Source: Kitasatospora indigofera (lineage in GTDB: Bacteria > Actinomycetota > Actinomycetes > Streptomycetales > Streptomycetaceae). From it: DNA of 39,509 nt. The notes beneath the pieces were generated by a model. It was not told the origin of the DNA, made no database searches, and saw only the letters and a list, made by a program, of their open reading frames with translations. The position numbers were made by a program, and so were the translations under genes. Where the stretch lies: the NCBI RefSeq assembly GCF_014655955.1, contig NZ_BNBO01000074.1, positions 1 to 39,509 of the forward strand, written 5' to 3'. Of the stretch, positions 25,682-33,440 are shown one piece after another; positions within the stretch are counted from its first letter, which is position 1; every line of letters begins with the position of its first letter.

Positions 25682-25709
25682 GATTGGACTGGACCAATCA
25701 CCGCGTCAA
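25682..25709 (-). promoter_or_regulatory. DasR-like operator and -35 element of the first chitinase
   Basis: Palindrome GATTGGACTGGACCAATC (25682-25699; minus strand contains TTGGTCCAGTCCAA) matches the DasR responsive element consensus around TGGTCTAGACCA, and minus-strand TTGACG (25704-25709) lies 4 nt upstream. The same layout precedes the second chitinase. DasR represses chitin genes until GlcN-6-P is present. Confidence 0.7.
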
Positions 25710-25749
25710 GGGTGGCCCGGGGGGCCGGACCGGCCTACCCCCTCGTCGC

Positions 25750-25768
25750 TGTTGACACTCCGTCAACA
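25750..25768. promoter_or_regulatory. Inverted repeat upstream of the chitinase promoter
   Basis: TGTTGAC and GTCAACA with 5 nt between. It lies about 40 bp upstream of the chitinase -35 element and could bind an activator. The rest of the gap to 25931 holds GC-rich repeats near 25860-25920 that may terminate the oxidoreductase gene. Confidence 0.35.
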
Positions 25769-25931
25769 ACCTGTCCGGTATTGCGCCGGTTCGACCGGCG
25801 GCCCGGTGCGATGCGGACCGCCCGGGGTGACGCTCGGTCATCGAGAATTTCGCTCCACCCCGTAGCGCCCGGCCCCGCCCCGGGCCCGCCCCCCCTGCCC
25901 CCGCCCGGGCCCGGCCGCAACTGGTCGGCGG

Positions 25932-26597
25932 TCAGTTGGCGATGCCGACGGTGTGCCCGACGCTCTCCGGCTCGCCGAGGACGCGCAGCATCAGGTGGGC
26001 GACGTCCGCCCGGGAGGCGAAGGCCCCGCCGCGGATGTTCCGGTCGTAGGCCGTCCGGTAGTCGGCGGTCAGCGGCTTGTCGGTCAGCCGGGGCGGGCGC
26101 ACCACCGTCCAGTCCAGGCCGCCGGCGCGCAGCACGTCCTCCATCCGGGCCAGATCGGCGTAGTGCTTGCGCAGCGCCGCCCTGACCAGCGGGGTGGCCA
26201 GCCGGCCCATCAGGAAGCCGTCGCCCGGGTCGCGGCGCGGCGGGTTCGGGCGGCCCGGCGAGGCCACGGTGCCGATCGGCGCGGCGCTGACCACGACGAT
26301 CCGGCGGACGCCGGTCGCCGTCATCGCCGAGCTGACGGCCCGGGTGCCGCGCCAGGCCACGCCGGCCTCGGCGCTCGACCGTGCGCCGAGGCCGGAGAGC
26401 ACGGCGTCCGCGCCGGCCACCGCGCTCTCCAGCACAGCGGGGTCGGCGTCCGCCAGGTCGGCCCGCACCGCCCGCACCGGCCGGGACAGCCGGTCAGGAC
26501 GGCGGACCACCGCGGTGACTTCGTGGCCTGCGGCGAAGGCCTGGTCGAGGAGTTCGCGGCCGATGCCGCCGGTGGCCGCGAGGATGACGATCTTCAT
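25932..26597 (-). CDS. NAD(P)-binding oxidoreductase, SDR-a/NmrA-like
   Basis: 221-aa Rossmann-fold protein. The nucleotide-binding loop is VILAATGGIGRELL, followed by VTAVVRRPDRL and a conserved Ser-rich VRRIVVVSAAPIG; the WTVVRPPRLTDKP segment is typical of atypical SDRs without a YxxxK catalytic pair. Such proteins reduce small substrates or sense NADP/NADPH. ATG 26597 begins at the fold; ATG 26612 would add five residues. Third gene of a possible leftward group after the ECF41 sigma factor and the 26673-27530 oxidoreductase, 75 nt behind the latter. Confidence 0.85.
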   Translation of the reverse strand: MKIVILAATGGIGRELLDQAFAAGHEVTAVVRRPDRLSRPVRAVRADLADADPAVLESAVAGADAVLSGLGARSSAEAGVAWRGTRAVSSAMTATGVRRIVVVSAAPIGTVASPGRPNPPRRDPGDGFLMGRLATPLVRAALRKHYADLARMEDVLRAGGLDWTVVRPPRLTDKPLTADYRTAYDRNIRGGAFASRADVAHLMLRVLGEPESVGHTVGIAN

Positions 26598-26672
26598 GTC
26601 GGTCTGCCTCATCTCATGGGACGGTCGGAGGGTGCTGCCGTGCGGGCGGGTGCCCCCGGGGGCGGCGCGCGC

Positions 26673-27530
26673 TCAGGCCCGGAAGGCGTCCGCGTGGTCG
26701 GCGGCCCAGTCGGCGAAGGTGCGGGCCGGACGGCCGAGCAGGGACCGCACCTGGTCGGTCCCGGGGTGCTGGGGCCGCCGCAGGTGGGCGGCGTACCGGG
26801 CCATCAGCGCCCGGACGAACGTCTCGGGCAGGCCCTGCCGGAGCATGCCCTGGACGGCGGCCTCGGGCGGGACCTCCGCCATCCGCAGCGGCCGGCCGAG
26901 CGCCTCGCCGAGGACGGCCACCATCTCGCGGTGGGAGAGCGACTGCGGGCCGGGCAGTTCCAGCCGGCGGCCGGCGTACTCGTCGGTCAGCAGCGCGCGG
27001 GCCGCCACCTCGGCCAGGTCCCGCTCGTCCACCGGTGACTCCTGGAAGTCCGGGTGGACGTAGCGGACCACGTCGCCGGCCCGGATCTGGGCGCCCCAGG
27101 CGGTGAGGGCGTTGCCGGCGAAGGAGCTCGCCCGAATGCTGGTCCACTCCAGGCCGCTGGCGGCGGCCGCGTCCTCGGCCTCCTTGTTGCGGTCCCCGCG
27201 GAAGCGGGAGGGCTGCTCGTCCAGCGGGTCGTCGACGTTCAGCGCGGACAGCGCGACCACCCGCCGGACGCCGCGTTCGCGGGCGAGCGCGACGAGCCCG
27301 GCGGCGGCGTCGCCGACGGCGCGCGGGTGCAGGAAGAGGGCCGTGACGCCGTCCAGCGCGGGGGCGACCGAGGCCGGCCGGGACGGGTCGCCGCCGAAGG
27401 TCTCGACGTCGGCGGGGAGGCGGGCCGCGGCGGGGTCGCGGGTGACGGCGCGGACGGCGGCGCCGCGCGCGAGCAGGGCGGCGGTCAGCGGGTGGCCGAC
27501 CGCGCCGGTGGCACCGGTTATCAGGATCAT
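26673..27530 (-). CDS. NmrA-like NAD(P)H-binding oxidoreductase
   Basis: 285-aa atypical short-chain dehydrogenase of the NmrA/QorB-like group. Dinucleotide loop MILITGATGAVGHPLTAALL at the very N-terminus, VRAVTRDP, then VRRVVALSALN; the C-terminal half SPVDERDLAEVAARAL and LELPGPQSLSHREMVAVLGEAL is characteristic. No YxxxK pair is visible, so quinone reduction or a redox-sensor role is likelier than classical alcohol oxidation. ATG 27530 with GAAAGGAAAG upstream. It lies 67 nt behind the ECF41 sigma gene; ECF41 targets are usually neighbouring oxidoreductases, so it is the best candidate for control by that sigma factor. Confidence 0.87.
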   Translation of the reverse strand: MILITGATGAVGHPLTAALLARGAAVRAVTRDPAAARLPADVETFGGDPSRPASVAPALDGVTALFLHPRAVGDAAAGLVALARERGVRRVVALSALNVDDPLDEQPSRFRGDRNKEAEDAAAASGLEWTSIRASSFAGNALTAWGAQIRAGDVVRYVHPDFQESPVDERDLAEVAARALLTDEYAGRRLELPGPQSLSHREMVAVLGEALGRPLRMAEVPPEAAVQGMLRQGLPETFVRALMARYAAHLRRPQHPGTDQVRSLLGRPARTFADWAADHADAFRA

Positions 27531-27597
27531 CGTCTTTCCTTTCGGAGGGCCGGTCGGAGCCGGTCAGGGGCGGGCAGCCCGGTCAAGGGCGGTCGGG

Positions 27598-28626
27598 TCA
27601 GGCCTGGCCGGCGGCCGGGTCGAGCCGGGCGAGCTTGTCGGGGTTGGTCACGAAGTAGATGCCGCGGACCGTCCCGCCGTCCGGGTCCAGGTCCAGGACC
27701 AGCACGGCGAACGGCGAGCCGCCGATCAGGAGGACCGCCGACGGGCCGCCGTTGACCTGCTGGAAGCGGATGTCCAGCCGCGGGGCCAGCTCCGGCCCCC
27801 GGCTCATCAGCAGCCGGGCGACGTGGTCCCGGCCGTGCAGCGGCCGCAGCCCGGCCGCGACGGCCTTGCCGCCGCCGTCCGCCCAGAGCGTGACGTCCGG
27901 GGCCAGCAGCCGCAGCAGCGCGGGGAGGTCGCCGCCGTACACCGCCGCCGCGAAGCGCTCGGTCACCTGCTGCCGCAGCCGGGGATCGGCCTGGTAGCGG
28001 GGGCGGCGGGCCCGGACGTGCTCGCGGGCGCGGTGGGCGAGCTGGCGGACCGCCGCGGGCCGGCGGCCCAGGATCTCGGCGGTCTCGGTGTGCGCGTAGC
28101 CGAAGACCTCGTGCAGGACGAAGACGGCGCGTTCCAGCGGGGTGAGGCTCTCCAGCACCACCAGCAGGGCCATCGAGACGGATTCGGCCCGGTCCACGGC
28201 GTCGCCGCCTTCCTCGGGCGGCCGCCCGCCGTCGGCGAGGGTGGTGGGCAGCGGTTCCGGCAGCCAGGGGCCGACGTAGGTCTCCCGGCGGCGGCTGATC
28301 ACGGCCTGCCGGGCCAGGGCCTTGTTGACCGCGATCCGGACCAGGTACGCCCGCGGGTGCTCGATCGGCCCGGCTGCGGCCCGCCCGGCCGCCCCCGCCC
28401 GGTCCGCCCAGGCCAGCCAGGCCTCCTGGAGCACGTCCTCGGTGTCGGCGACGCTGCCGAGCATGTTGTAGACGATCGAGAGCAGCAGCTCCCGGTTCCC
28501 GAGGAAGGCCTCGGTGGCGTCCGCCCCGTCGCCGTACGCCTCGTCGGGCCTGCCCCCGCCCGGCCCGGGCGGGGTGTGCGGTTCGCTGTCCGCCCCGGGG
28601 CTGCCGGGCGGCGGGACGTCGGTCAT
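27598..28626 (-). CDS. ECF41-type RNA polymerase sigma factor (SigJ-like)
   Basis: 342-aa extracytoplasmic-function sigma factor with a fused C-terminal SnoaL-like domain. Region 2 (ELLLSIVYNMLGSVADTEDVLQEAWLAW, near 45-75), linker GPWLPEPL, region 4 (LTPLERAVFVLHEVFGYAHTETAEILGRRPAAVRQLAHRAREHV), then SnoaL domain ending in IYFVTNPDKLARL, carrying the NPDKL motif that modulates ECF41 activity in place of an anti-sigma factor. ATG 28626 has AAGGAGG upstream. The first ~38 residues are Gly/Pro-rich and likely disordered. A TGTCACA heptamer 51 nt upstream suggests autoregulation. Signal unknown. Confidence 0.94.
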   Translation of the reverse strand: MTDVPPPGSPGADSEPHTPPGPGGGRPDEAYGDGADATEAFLGNRELLLSIVYNMLGSVADTEDVLQEAWLAWADRAGAAGRAAAGPIEHPRAYLVRIAVNKALARQAVISRRRETYVGPWLPEPLPTTLADGGRPPEEGGDAVDRAESVSMALLVVLESLTPLERAVFVLHEVFGYAHTETAEILGRRPAAVRQLAHRAREHVRARRPRYQADPRLRQQVTERFAAAVYGGDLPALLRLLAPDVTLWADGGGKAVAAGLRPLHGRDHVARLLMSRGPELAPRLDIRFQQVNGGPSAVLLIGGSPFAVLVLDLDPDGGTVRGIYFVTNPDKLARLDPAAGQA

Positions 28627-28677
28627 GGTGGGGCCTCCTTCGCGGTCGCCATCTGTGAGCCCCCGCGGCCCCGCGAA

Positions 28678-28684
28678 TGTGACA
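28678..28684 (-). promoter_or_regulatory. ECF41-like -35 element TGTCACA
   Basis: Exact heptamer TGTCACA on the minus strand, the established ECF41 -35 motif, positioned for transcription of the sigma gene. The expected CGTC at 16 nt spacing is not present (GGCT there), so only half of the promoter is recognisable. The gap 28627-28850 otherwise has GC-rich inverted repeats, presumably terminating the flavoprotein gene. Confidence 0.45.
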
Positions 28685-28850
28685 TCCGGAGCAGGAGCTG
28701 TGGCGCACGTCACACCCGGGCGCCCGGGCAAGGCCCTGCCCGGCGGCCGGACGCACCGACGGCCCCGGCCGGCCCGGAGGCCGCGCCGGGGCCGCGCCGG
28801 GGCCCGGCCGCCCGTCCCGTGGTCGGGCCGCCCCCGGGCCGGTCCGGCCG

Positions 28851-30521
28851 TCAGCCGCCCTGGGTGCCGCCCCCGACGGTGACGGACTGCTGGTGGTGGA
28901 AGACGTCGGCCCGGTCCCAGATGCTCTTCGCCAGTTGCAGCCGCGGGTAGTTCTGCTTGTAGTACAGCCGCGGGTAGAGCGGGGCCGGGTCGGCGGTGGT
29001 GCCGAGGTCGACGTCCGGGTAGTTGACGTACGCGCCGTCGGTGCCCAGGTCATGGGTGGCGTCGCTGATCTCGGGCACGCCGCCGGTCTCGGCGTAGACC
29101 TCCCGGTAGAAGCCGCTGAGGAAGTCCAGATGGGCCTGGTCCTGGGCGGGGCTGGTCCAGTACGTCTGGTACTGCAGCTTCATGAAGGAGTCCCGCTGCG
29201 GGACGGCGGTCGCGCAGGGGTCGACGGCGTTCGTCCGGCAGCCGTAGGAGTCGATCTGGACCAGGGTCTGGGTCAGGTCGACGCCGGGGTCGTCCCGGGT
29301 CAGCCAGTTCCAGATGCCCGTCACGTTGCCGGCCGAGAACGGCTTGCGGTGGTACGCCGACTTGTACTTGCCCCGCTGGTTGGCGCCCGAGCCGTTCAGC
29401 GTCATGGTCGCCTCCATCCAGGGCATCTGCCGGCGCTTCTCCGGCAGCGGCAGGAAGAGGCCGCCCGCGCCGGCCGTCTGGACGGTGGCCTCGGTGGTCA
29501 GGCCGGCCTGCATCGCCCGCAGGAAGTCGTCCAGCGGGCCGACGTCGTCGCGGACCCATTCGGTGAACAGCGCGATGTTGCCGTTGGTCTTGTGGGTGAG
29601 CTTCAGGATGCTGAAGAGGTCCTGGTAGACCTGCTCGTCGGGGCCGCTGTGGGCGGCGAAGAACTCGCCGTAGTTGGCGAGCAGCCGGGGGAAGTCGTCC
29701 GGGTTCTTCAGCAGGTCGGCCCACGGCCAGGCGATGCTGCTGAGCCAGACCCGCGGCGGCGGGGTGGGCAGCTGCTCGGCGAACCAGTACCGCAGCACCA
29801 CGCCGAAGTTCCCTCCGCCGCCGCCAGTGTGCGCCCAGAACAGGTGGGCGGTGTCCGAGCCCTCCGGGTCGTCGCGGTGGGCGCTGGTGATCTCGGCCCG
29901 GCCGCCCCTGACGGTCACCACGTCGACCTGGACGAGGTGGTCGACGGTGAGCCCGTCGCGCCGGTTGAGGACGCCGTAGCCGCCCCCGCAGATGTGGCCG
30001 CCGGCCCCGACCGAGTAGCAGGACCCGCCCGGGACCGTCACGTCGTACCGGCGGAACAGCTCGGTGTACACGTCCCAGAGGCTGGCCCCGGCCTCCACGC
30101 AGTACGCGGTCCGGCCGTACTTGTCCCGGGCCCGGCCGACGCCCTTGCGCAGGCTGAGGTCCAGGATGGCGCCGCCGGTGTTCTCGACGAAGTCCTCGTA
30201 GCAGTGGCCGCCGCTGCGCACGGTGGGCCGCAGGCCCTGGCCGAGGGCGCCGTTCACGGCCGCGACCGCCTCCGCGTCGGTCGTGACCAGCTGGATGTAG
30301 CGCGGCTCGCTCGTCCACCGCTGGTTGAAGCCCTGGCTGAGCGCCTGGTAGCGCCCGTCGCCGGGGAGCACCCGCAACCGCGCGCCGGAGTCGGCCGGCC
30401 CGCCCGGCGCGGGGACGGCGGAGTCCGCCCTGGCTCCGGTGGCGAACACGCCGAGCGAGGCTCCGGCGGCCACCGCCCCGGCCGTGCCCAGGAGTCCTCG
30501 TCGGGAAATGTCTTGGCTCAT
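28851..30521 (-). CDS. Tat-exported FAD-dependent oxidoreductase, berberine bridge enzyme family
   Basis: 556-aa flavoprotein. The Tat signal (SRRGLLGTAGAVAAGASLGV, residues ~6-30) directs folded export. A PCMH FAD-binding domain (~75-260) has RSGGHCYEDF with the His and GGSCYSVGAGGHICGGGYG with the Cys that are both attached to FAD in bicovalent members of this family. The substrate domain and a C-terminal BBE motif (AYVNYPDVDLG, YYKQNYPRLQLAKSIWDRADVFHHQQS) complete it. It should oxidise sugars, alcohols or secondary metabolites outside the cell with O2 as acceptor; the substrate is unknown. ATG 30521 with AAGGAGA upstream. Not adjacent to a biosynthetic cluster in this window. Confidence 0.93.
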   Translation of the reverse strand: MSQDISRRGLLGTAGAVAAGASLGVFATGARADSAVPAPGGPADSGARLRVLPGDGRYQALSQGFNQRWTSEPRYIQLVTTDAEAVAAVNGALGQGLRPTVRSGGHCYEDFVENTGGAILDLSLRKGVGRARDKYGRTAYCVEAGASLWDVYTELFRRYDVTVPGGSCYSVGAGGHICGGGYGVLNRRDGLTVDHLVQVDVVTVRGGRAEITSAHRDDPEGSDTAHLFWAHTGGGGGNFGVVLRYWFAEQLPTPPPRVWLSSIAWPWADLLKNPDDFPRLLANYGEFFAAHSGPDEQVYQDLFSILKLTHKTNGNIALFTEWVRDDVGPLDDFLRAMQAGLTTEATVQTAGAGGLFLPLPEKRRQMPWMEATMTLNGSGANQRGKYKSAYHRKPFSAGNVTGIWNWLTRDDPGVDLTQTLVQIDSYGCRTNAVDPCATAVPQRDSFMKLQYQTYWTSPAQDQAHLDFLSGFYREVYAETGGVPEISDATHDLGTDGAYVNYPDVDLGTTADPAPLYPRLYYKQNYPRLQLAKSIWDRADVFHHQQSVTVGGGTQGG

Positions 30522-30805
30522 GGGCCGGATCTCCTTCGCCCTGCAGTTCTGCGAAAACCACACGAAATGATCTGATTCACCGCGGAATGCGGGAGCAATT
30601 CGCTGACGAATCTTCAAAGTCGGTCATGGGAAATCGACTGGAAGCTAGCACGGCACCCCCGCACCACCGGCGCTCCGACACTCCGCGGGCGCGAGGCGGA
30701 CCGGGAGCGGACCCCGGGCGGGACCACCGCCCCGACCCGGCCGACGGCACCGCCCCGGGCGGGCCCGGCGGAACCTTAAACCGGGACTAAGGCCCGCCAA
30801 GGTTC
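30522..30805. other. Divergent upstream region without gene
   Basis: Shared upstream region of flavoprotein and second chitinase. The flavoprotein side (30540-30650) is AT-richer and holds a small inverted repeat ATTCG-CTGA-CGAAT (30598-30611) and a minus-strand TAGCTT (30642-30647) without a good -35. No ORF is credible. Confidence 0.4.
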
Positions 30806-30834
30806 TTGACGTGCACAGTTGGTCTAGTCCACTT
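30806..30834 (+). promoter_or_regulatory. DasR-like operator and -35 element of the second chitinase
   Basis: TTGACG (30806-30811) followed after 5 nt by AGTTGGTCTAGTCCACTT (30817-30834), very close to the DasR consensus (core TGGTCTAGACCA, here TGGTCTAGTCCA). The site covers the -35/-10 spacer, a position suited for repression. The -10 itself is poorly defined. Confidence 0.75.
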
Positions 30835-30941
30835 TGATGGCTAGCACCGCGAACCCCCGCTCGGAACCGCCCCCGACCCGCCGCCCGGCGCACCCCCACC
30901 AGCGCCCGGCAACGGCGAGCCCCGTCCCGGAAGGCTCCCCC

Positions 30942-32453
30942 ATGGCCCGCGCGCATCACCGCCGGACAACTCCCCGGCGCGCCAAGCTCCTTGCCCTCAC
31001 CGCCGCCTCGGCGCTCGCCGCCGGCACCCTGGCCGCCGTCGCCGTCAACGCCAGCGCCGCCGACACCAACCTGCTCGCCAACCCCGGCTTCGAGAGCGGC
31101 TCACCGGGCGCCTGGAGCTGCTCGGCCGGCACCGGCTCGGTCGTCGGCAGCCCGGTCCGCACCGGCTCGTACGCCCTGAAGGGAGCCGCGAGCAACAGTG
31201 ACACCGCCCAGTGCGGCCAGAGCGTCGCGGTGAAGCCCAACACCAAGTACACGCTGAGCGCCTGGGTCCAGGGCAACTACGTCTACCTCGGCGCCACCGG
31301 CAGCGGTGTCACCGACCCGGCCGTCTGGACCCCGGGCGGCGCCAACTGGCAGCAGCTGTCCACCAGTTTCACCACCGGCGCGGCCACCACCAGCGTCACC
31401 GTCTACCTGCACGGCTGGTACGGGCAGGGTGCGTACGGCGCCGACGACGTGGTGCTCAGCGGCCCCGGCGGCACCCCGACCACACCGCCGAGCAGCCCCG
31501 CGCCGACCAGTGCCACGCCGACCGCGACCAGCACGCCGACGGCCACCTCCTCCCCCACCGTCCCGGTCCCGAACGTCCCGGTGCCGGCCGCGCCGTACGT
31601 CGACATGGGTGCCTGGCCCACCCCCTCGCTGCCCGCGATGGCCACCGCCGGGAACCTCAAGTCCTTCACCATGGGCTTCGTCACCAGCGTCGGCTGCAAG
31701 GCCAGTTGGTTCAACGCCTACGACCCGCGGACGGGCTGGGCCAAGGACCAGATCGACGCCCTGCGGGCCAAGGGCGGTGACGTCAAGGTGTCCTTCGGCG
31801 GCGCCAGCGGCACCGAACTCGCCGCCGCCTGCGGCTCGGTGGACGCGCTGTTCGCCGAGTACGACGCCGTGGTCAAGGCCTACGGTCTCAAGTACGTCGA
31901 CTTCGACATCGAGGGCGCGGCGATCGCCGACACCGCCTCCAACGACCGGCGCTCGGCCGCGCTGGCCAAGCTGCAGAAGGCCAATCCGGGCCTGAAGGTC
32001 TCCTTCACGCTGCCCGTCCTGCCGGAGGGGCTGACCGCCGAGGGCGTCGCCGTCGTCCGCTCCGCCCGTGACGCCGGGGTGGACGTCAACCTGGTGAACG
32101 TGATGGCGATGGACTACTACCGGGCCGGCTCCGACTACGGGGACGCCGCCGTCCAGGCCGCCCAGGGCACCTACAACCAGCTCAAGGCGCTCTACCCGGC
32201 CAAGAGCGACGCCCAGCTGTGGTCCGCCGTCGGGGTCACCCCGATGATCGGCGAGAACGACGACCACCAGATCTACAACCAGGCGGACGCCCAGCAGTTG
32301 GTCTCCTTCGCCAAGCTGCACCACCTGGGCATGCTGGCCTTCTGGGACGCCACCCGGGACGCCAACGCCTGCACCGGCGCGCTCTACAAGTGCACCAACA
32401 TCGCGCAGCAGCCGTACGAGTTCTCGAAGATCTTCGCGCAGTACACCGGCTGA
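30942..32453 (+). CDS. Secreted GH18 chitinase with N-terminal CBM
   Basis: 503-aa secreted chitinase. Signal peptide to about residue 39 (AVNASA), carbohydrate-binding beta-sandwich (~42-170) almost identical in pattern to that of the chitinase at 23027-25375, Thr/Pro/Ser linker (~172-212), and GH18 barrel (~213-503). The signature is YVDFDIEGAA with Asp320, Asp322 and proton donor Glu324; VSFGGASG is the SxGG equivalent. The catalytic part belongs to a shorter GH18 branch than the other chitinase, so the pair may be complementary in cleavage mode. ATG 30942 with GGAAGG upstream; ~100-nt leader from the DasR-like promoter. There is no FnIII domain. Confidence 0.94.
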   Translation: MARAHHRRTTPRRAKLLALTAASALAAGTLAAVAVNASAADTNLLANPGFESGSPGAWSCSAGTGSVVGSPVRTGSYALKGAASNSDTAQCGQSVAVKPNTKYTLSAWVQGNYVYLGATGSGVTDPAVWTPGGANWQQLSTSFTTGAATTSVTVYLHGWYGQGAYGADDVVLSGPGGTPTTPPSSPAPTSATPTATSTPTATSSPTVPVPNVPVPAAPYVDMGAWPTPSLPAMATAGNLKSFTMGFVTSVGCKASWFNAYDPRTGWAKDQIDALRAKGGDVKVSFGGASGTELAAACGSVDALFAEYDAVVKAYGLKYVDFDIEGAAIADTASNDRRSAALAKLQKANPGLKVSFTLPVLPEGLTAEGVAVVRSARDAGVDVNLVNVMAMDYYRAGSDYGDAAVQAAQGTYNQLKALYPAKSDAQLWSAVGVTPMIGENDDHQIYNQADAQQLVSFAKLHHLGMLAFWDATRDANACTGALYKCTNIAQQPYEFSKIFAQYTG

Positions 32454-32471
32454 CCGGCCGGCCGGGCTCCG

Positions 32472-32508
32472 GGGCCGGGCCGCGGGAGGGATCCCCGCGG
32501 CCCGGCCC
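32472..32508. terminator. Terminator between chitinase and LysE exporter
   Basis: Perfect 15-bp stem (32472-32486 with 32494-32508), loop of 7, between two convergent genes. Confidence 0.85.
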
Positions 32509-32558
32509 TCCGGGCGTCGGGCCGGCGGTCAGGGCACGGCCGGTCAGGGCACGGGCGG

Positions 32559-33212
32559 TCAGGGCGCGGCGACCACGGCCCGCGAGCGGTCGGCGGCGAT
32601 CCGGACGGCGAAGGCCGCCAGCGCCGTGCCCATCAGGTAGCGGTGCACCCTGGTCCAGAGCGGGCGGCGGGCGAAGAAGGCCGACACCGAGCCGGCCGTC
32701 AGCACGAAGACACCGTTCATGGTGAGGCCGACCACGATCTGGGTGAGACCCAGCAGCAGGCTCTGCACCCCGACGTGGCCGCGCCGCGGCTCCACGAACT
32801 GGGGCAGCAGCGACACGTACAGGATCGCGATCTTCGGGTTCAGCAGGCAGGTCAGCAGCCCCGTCATGAACAGCCGCGCGGGCGGGTCGGCCTTCAGCTC
32901 GCGCGGGGCGAACGCCGAGTCCCCGCCGGGCCGGACGGCCTTCCAGGCGAGCAGGAGCAGGTAGCCGGCGCCGGCCAGCTTGATGGTCAGGTAGATCTCG
33001 GGGACGAGCGCGAACAACGCGGCGATGCCGGCGGTGGCCGCGCACAGGTAGGTCAGGAAGCCCGCCCCGACGCCGGCCAGCGAGATCAGCCCGGCCCGGC
33101 GGCCCTGCGCCACCGACCGCGACACCAGGTAGATCATGTTCGGCCCCGGCGTGAGCACCATCCCGAACGCCACCACCGCGATCCCCGCCACCGCCCCGGC
33201 CCCGATCACCAT
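32559..33212 (-). CDS. LysE/RhtB family amino acid exporter
   Basis: 217-aa inner-membrane translocator with about six hydrophobic helices. The family motif GMVLTPGPNMIYLVSRSVAQGRRAG is complete, as are GAGYLLLLAWKAVR and LLTCLLNPKIAILYVSLLPQF. Members export lysine, homoserine, threonine or other amino acids by proton antiport; the substrate cannot be predicted. ATG 33212 is preceded by a codon GTG that could also start it; GGGGAGG lies upstream. It is divergent from the recombinase-like gene, with no regulator next to it. Confidence 0.9.
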   Translation of the reverse strand: MVIGAGAVAGIAVVAFGMVLTPGPNMIYLVSRSVAQGRRAGLISLAGVGAGFLTYLCAATAGIAALFALVPEIYLTIKLAGAGYLLLLAWKAVRPGGDSAFAPRELKADPPARLFMTGLLTCLLNPKIAILYVSLLPQFVEPRRGHVGVQSLLLGLTQIVVGLTMNGVFVLTAGSVSAFFARRPLWTRVHRYLMGTALAAFAVRIAADRSRAVVAAP

Positions 33213-33393
33213 CACGCCCGCCTCCCCCCGGCACCGGCGCAGGCGGCCGGGCCGTGCAGATCCTAGCCGGGCGGCGCCGCCCGCTCCCCCGCGCCCACCC
33301 CGCCCCTGTCCCGCCCCACCCGCGGCGGATCCCGTACCCGCTCACGTACCGGGTCCGTGGAGGGGGGCATCGCGTGCGGGCCTGCGTCGAAGT

Positions 33394-33434
33394 CGTACCG
33401 CATCCGTACCGCGGCCGTACCGCGGTCGTAGAGT
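33394..33434 (+). promoter_or_regulatory. Leaderless promoter with 11-bp-phased direct repeats
   Basis: CGTACCGC occurs at 33394, 33405 and 33416, exactly 11 bp apart; a fourth, truncated CGTA at 33427 is in phase. Further CGTACC copies are at 33333 and 33345. TAGAGT (33429-33434) is the -10 and the ATG at 33441 follows after 6 nt, so the transcript is leaderless. The repeats cover the -35 region. Direct repeats at this pitch are recognised by OmpR/PhoP- and SARP-type winged helices. Confidence 0.6.
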
Positions 33435-33440
33435 GCAGCC

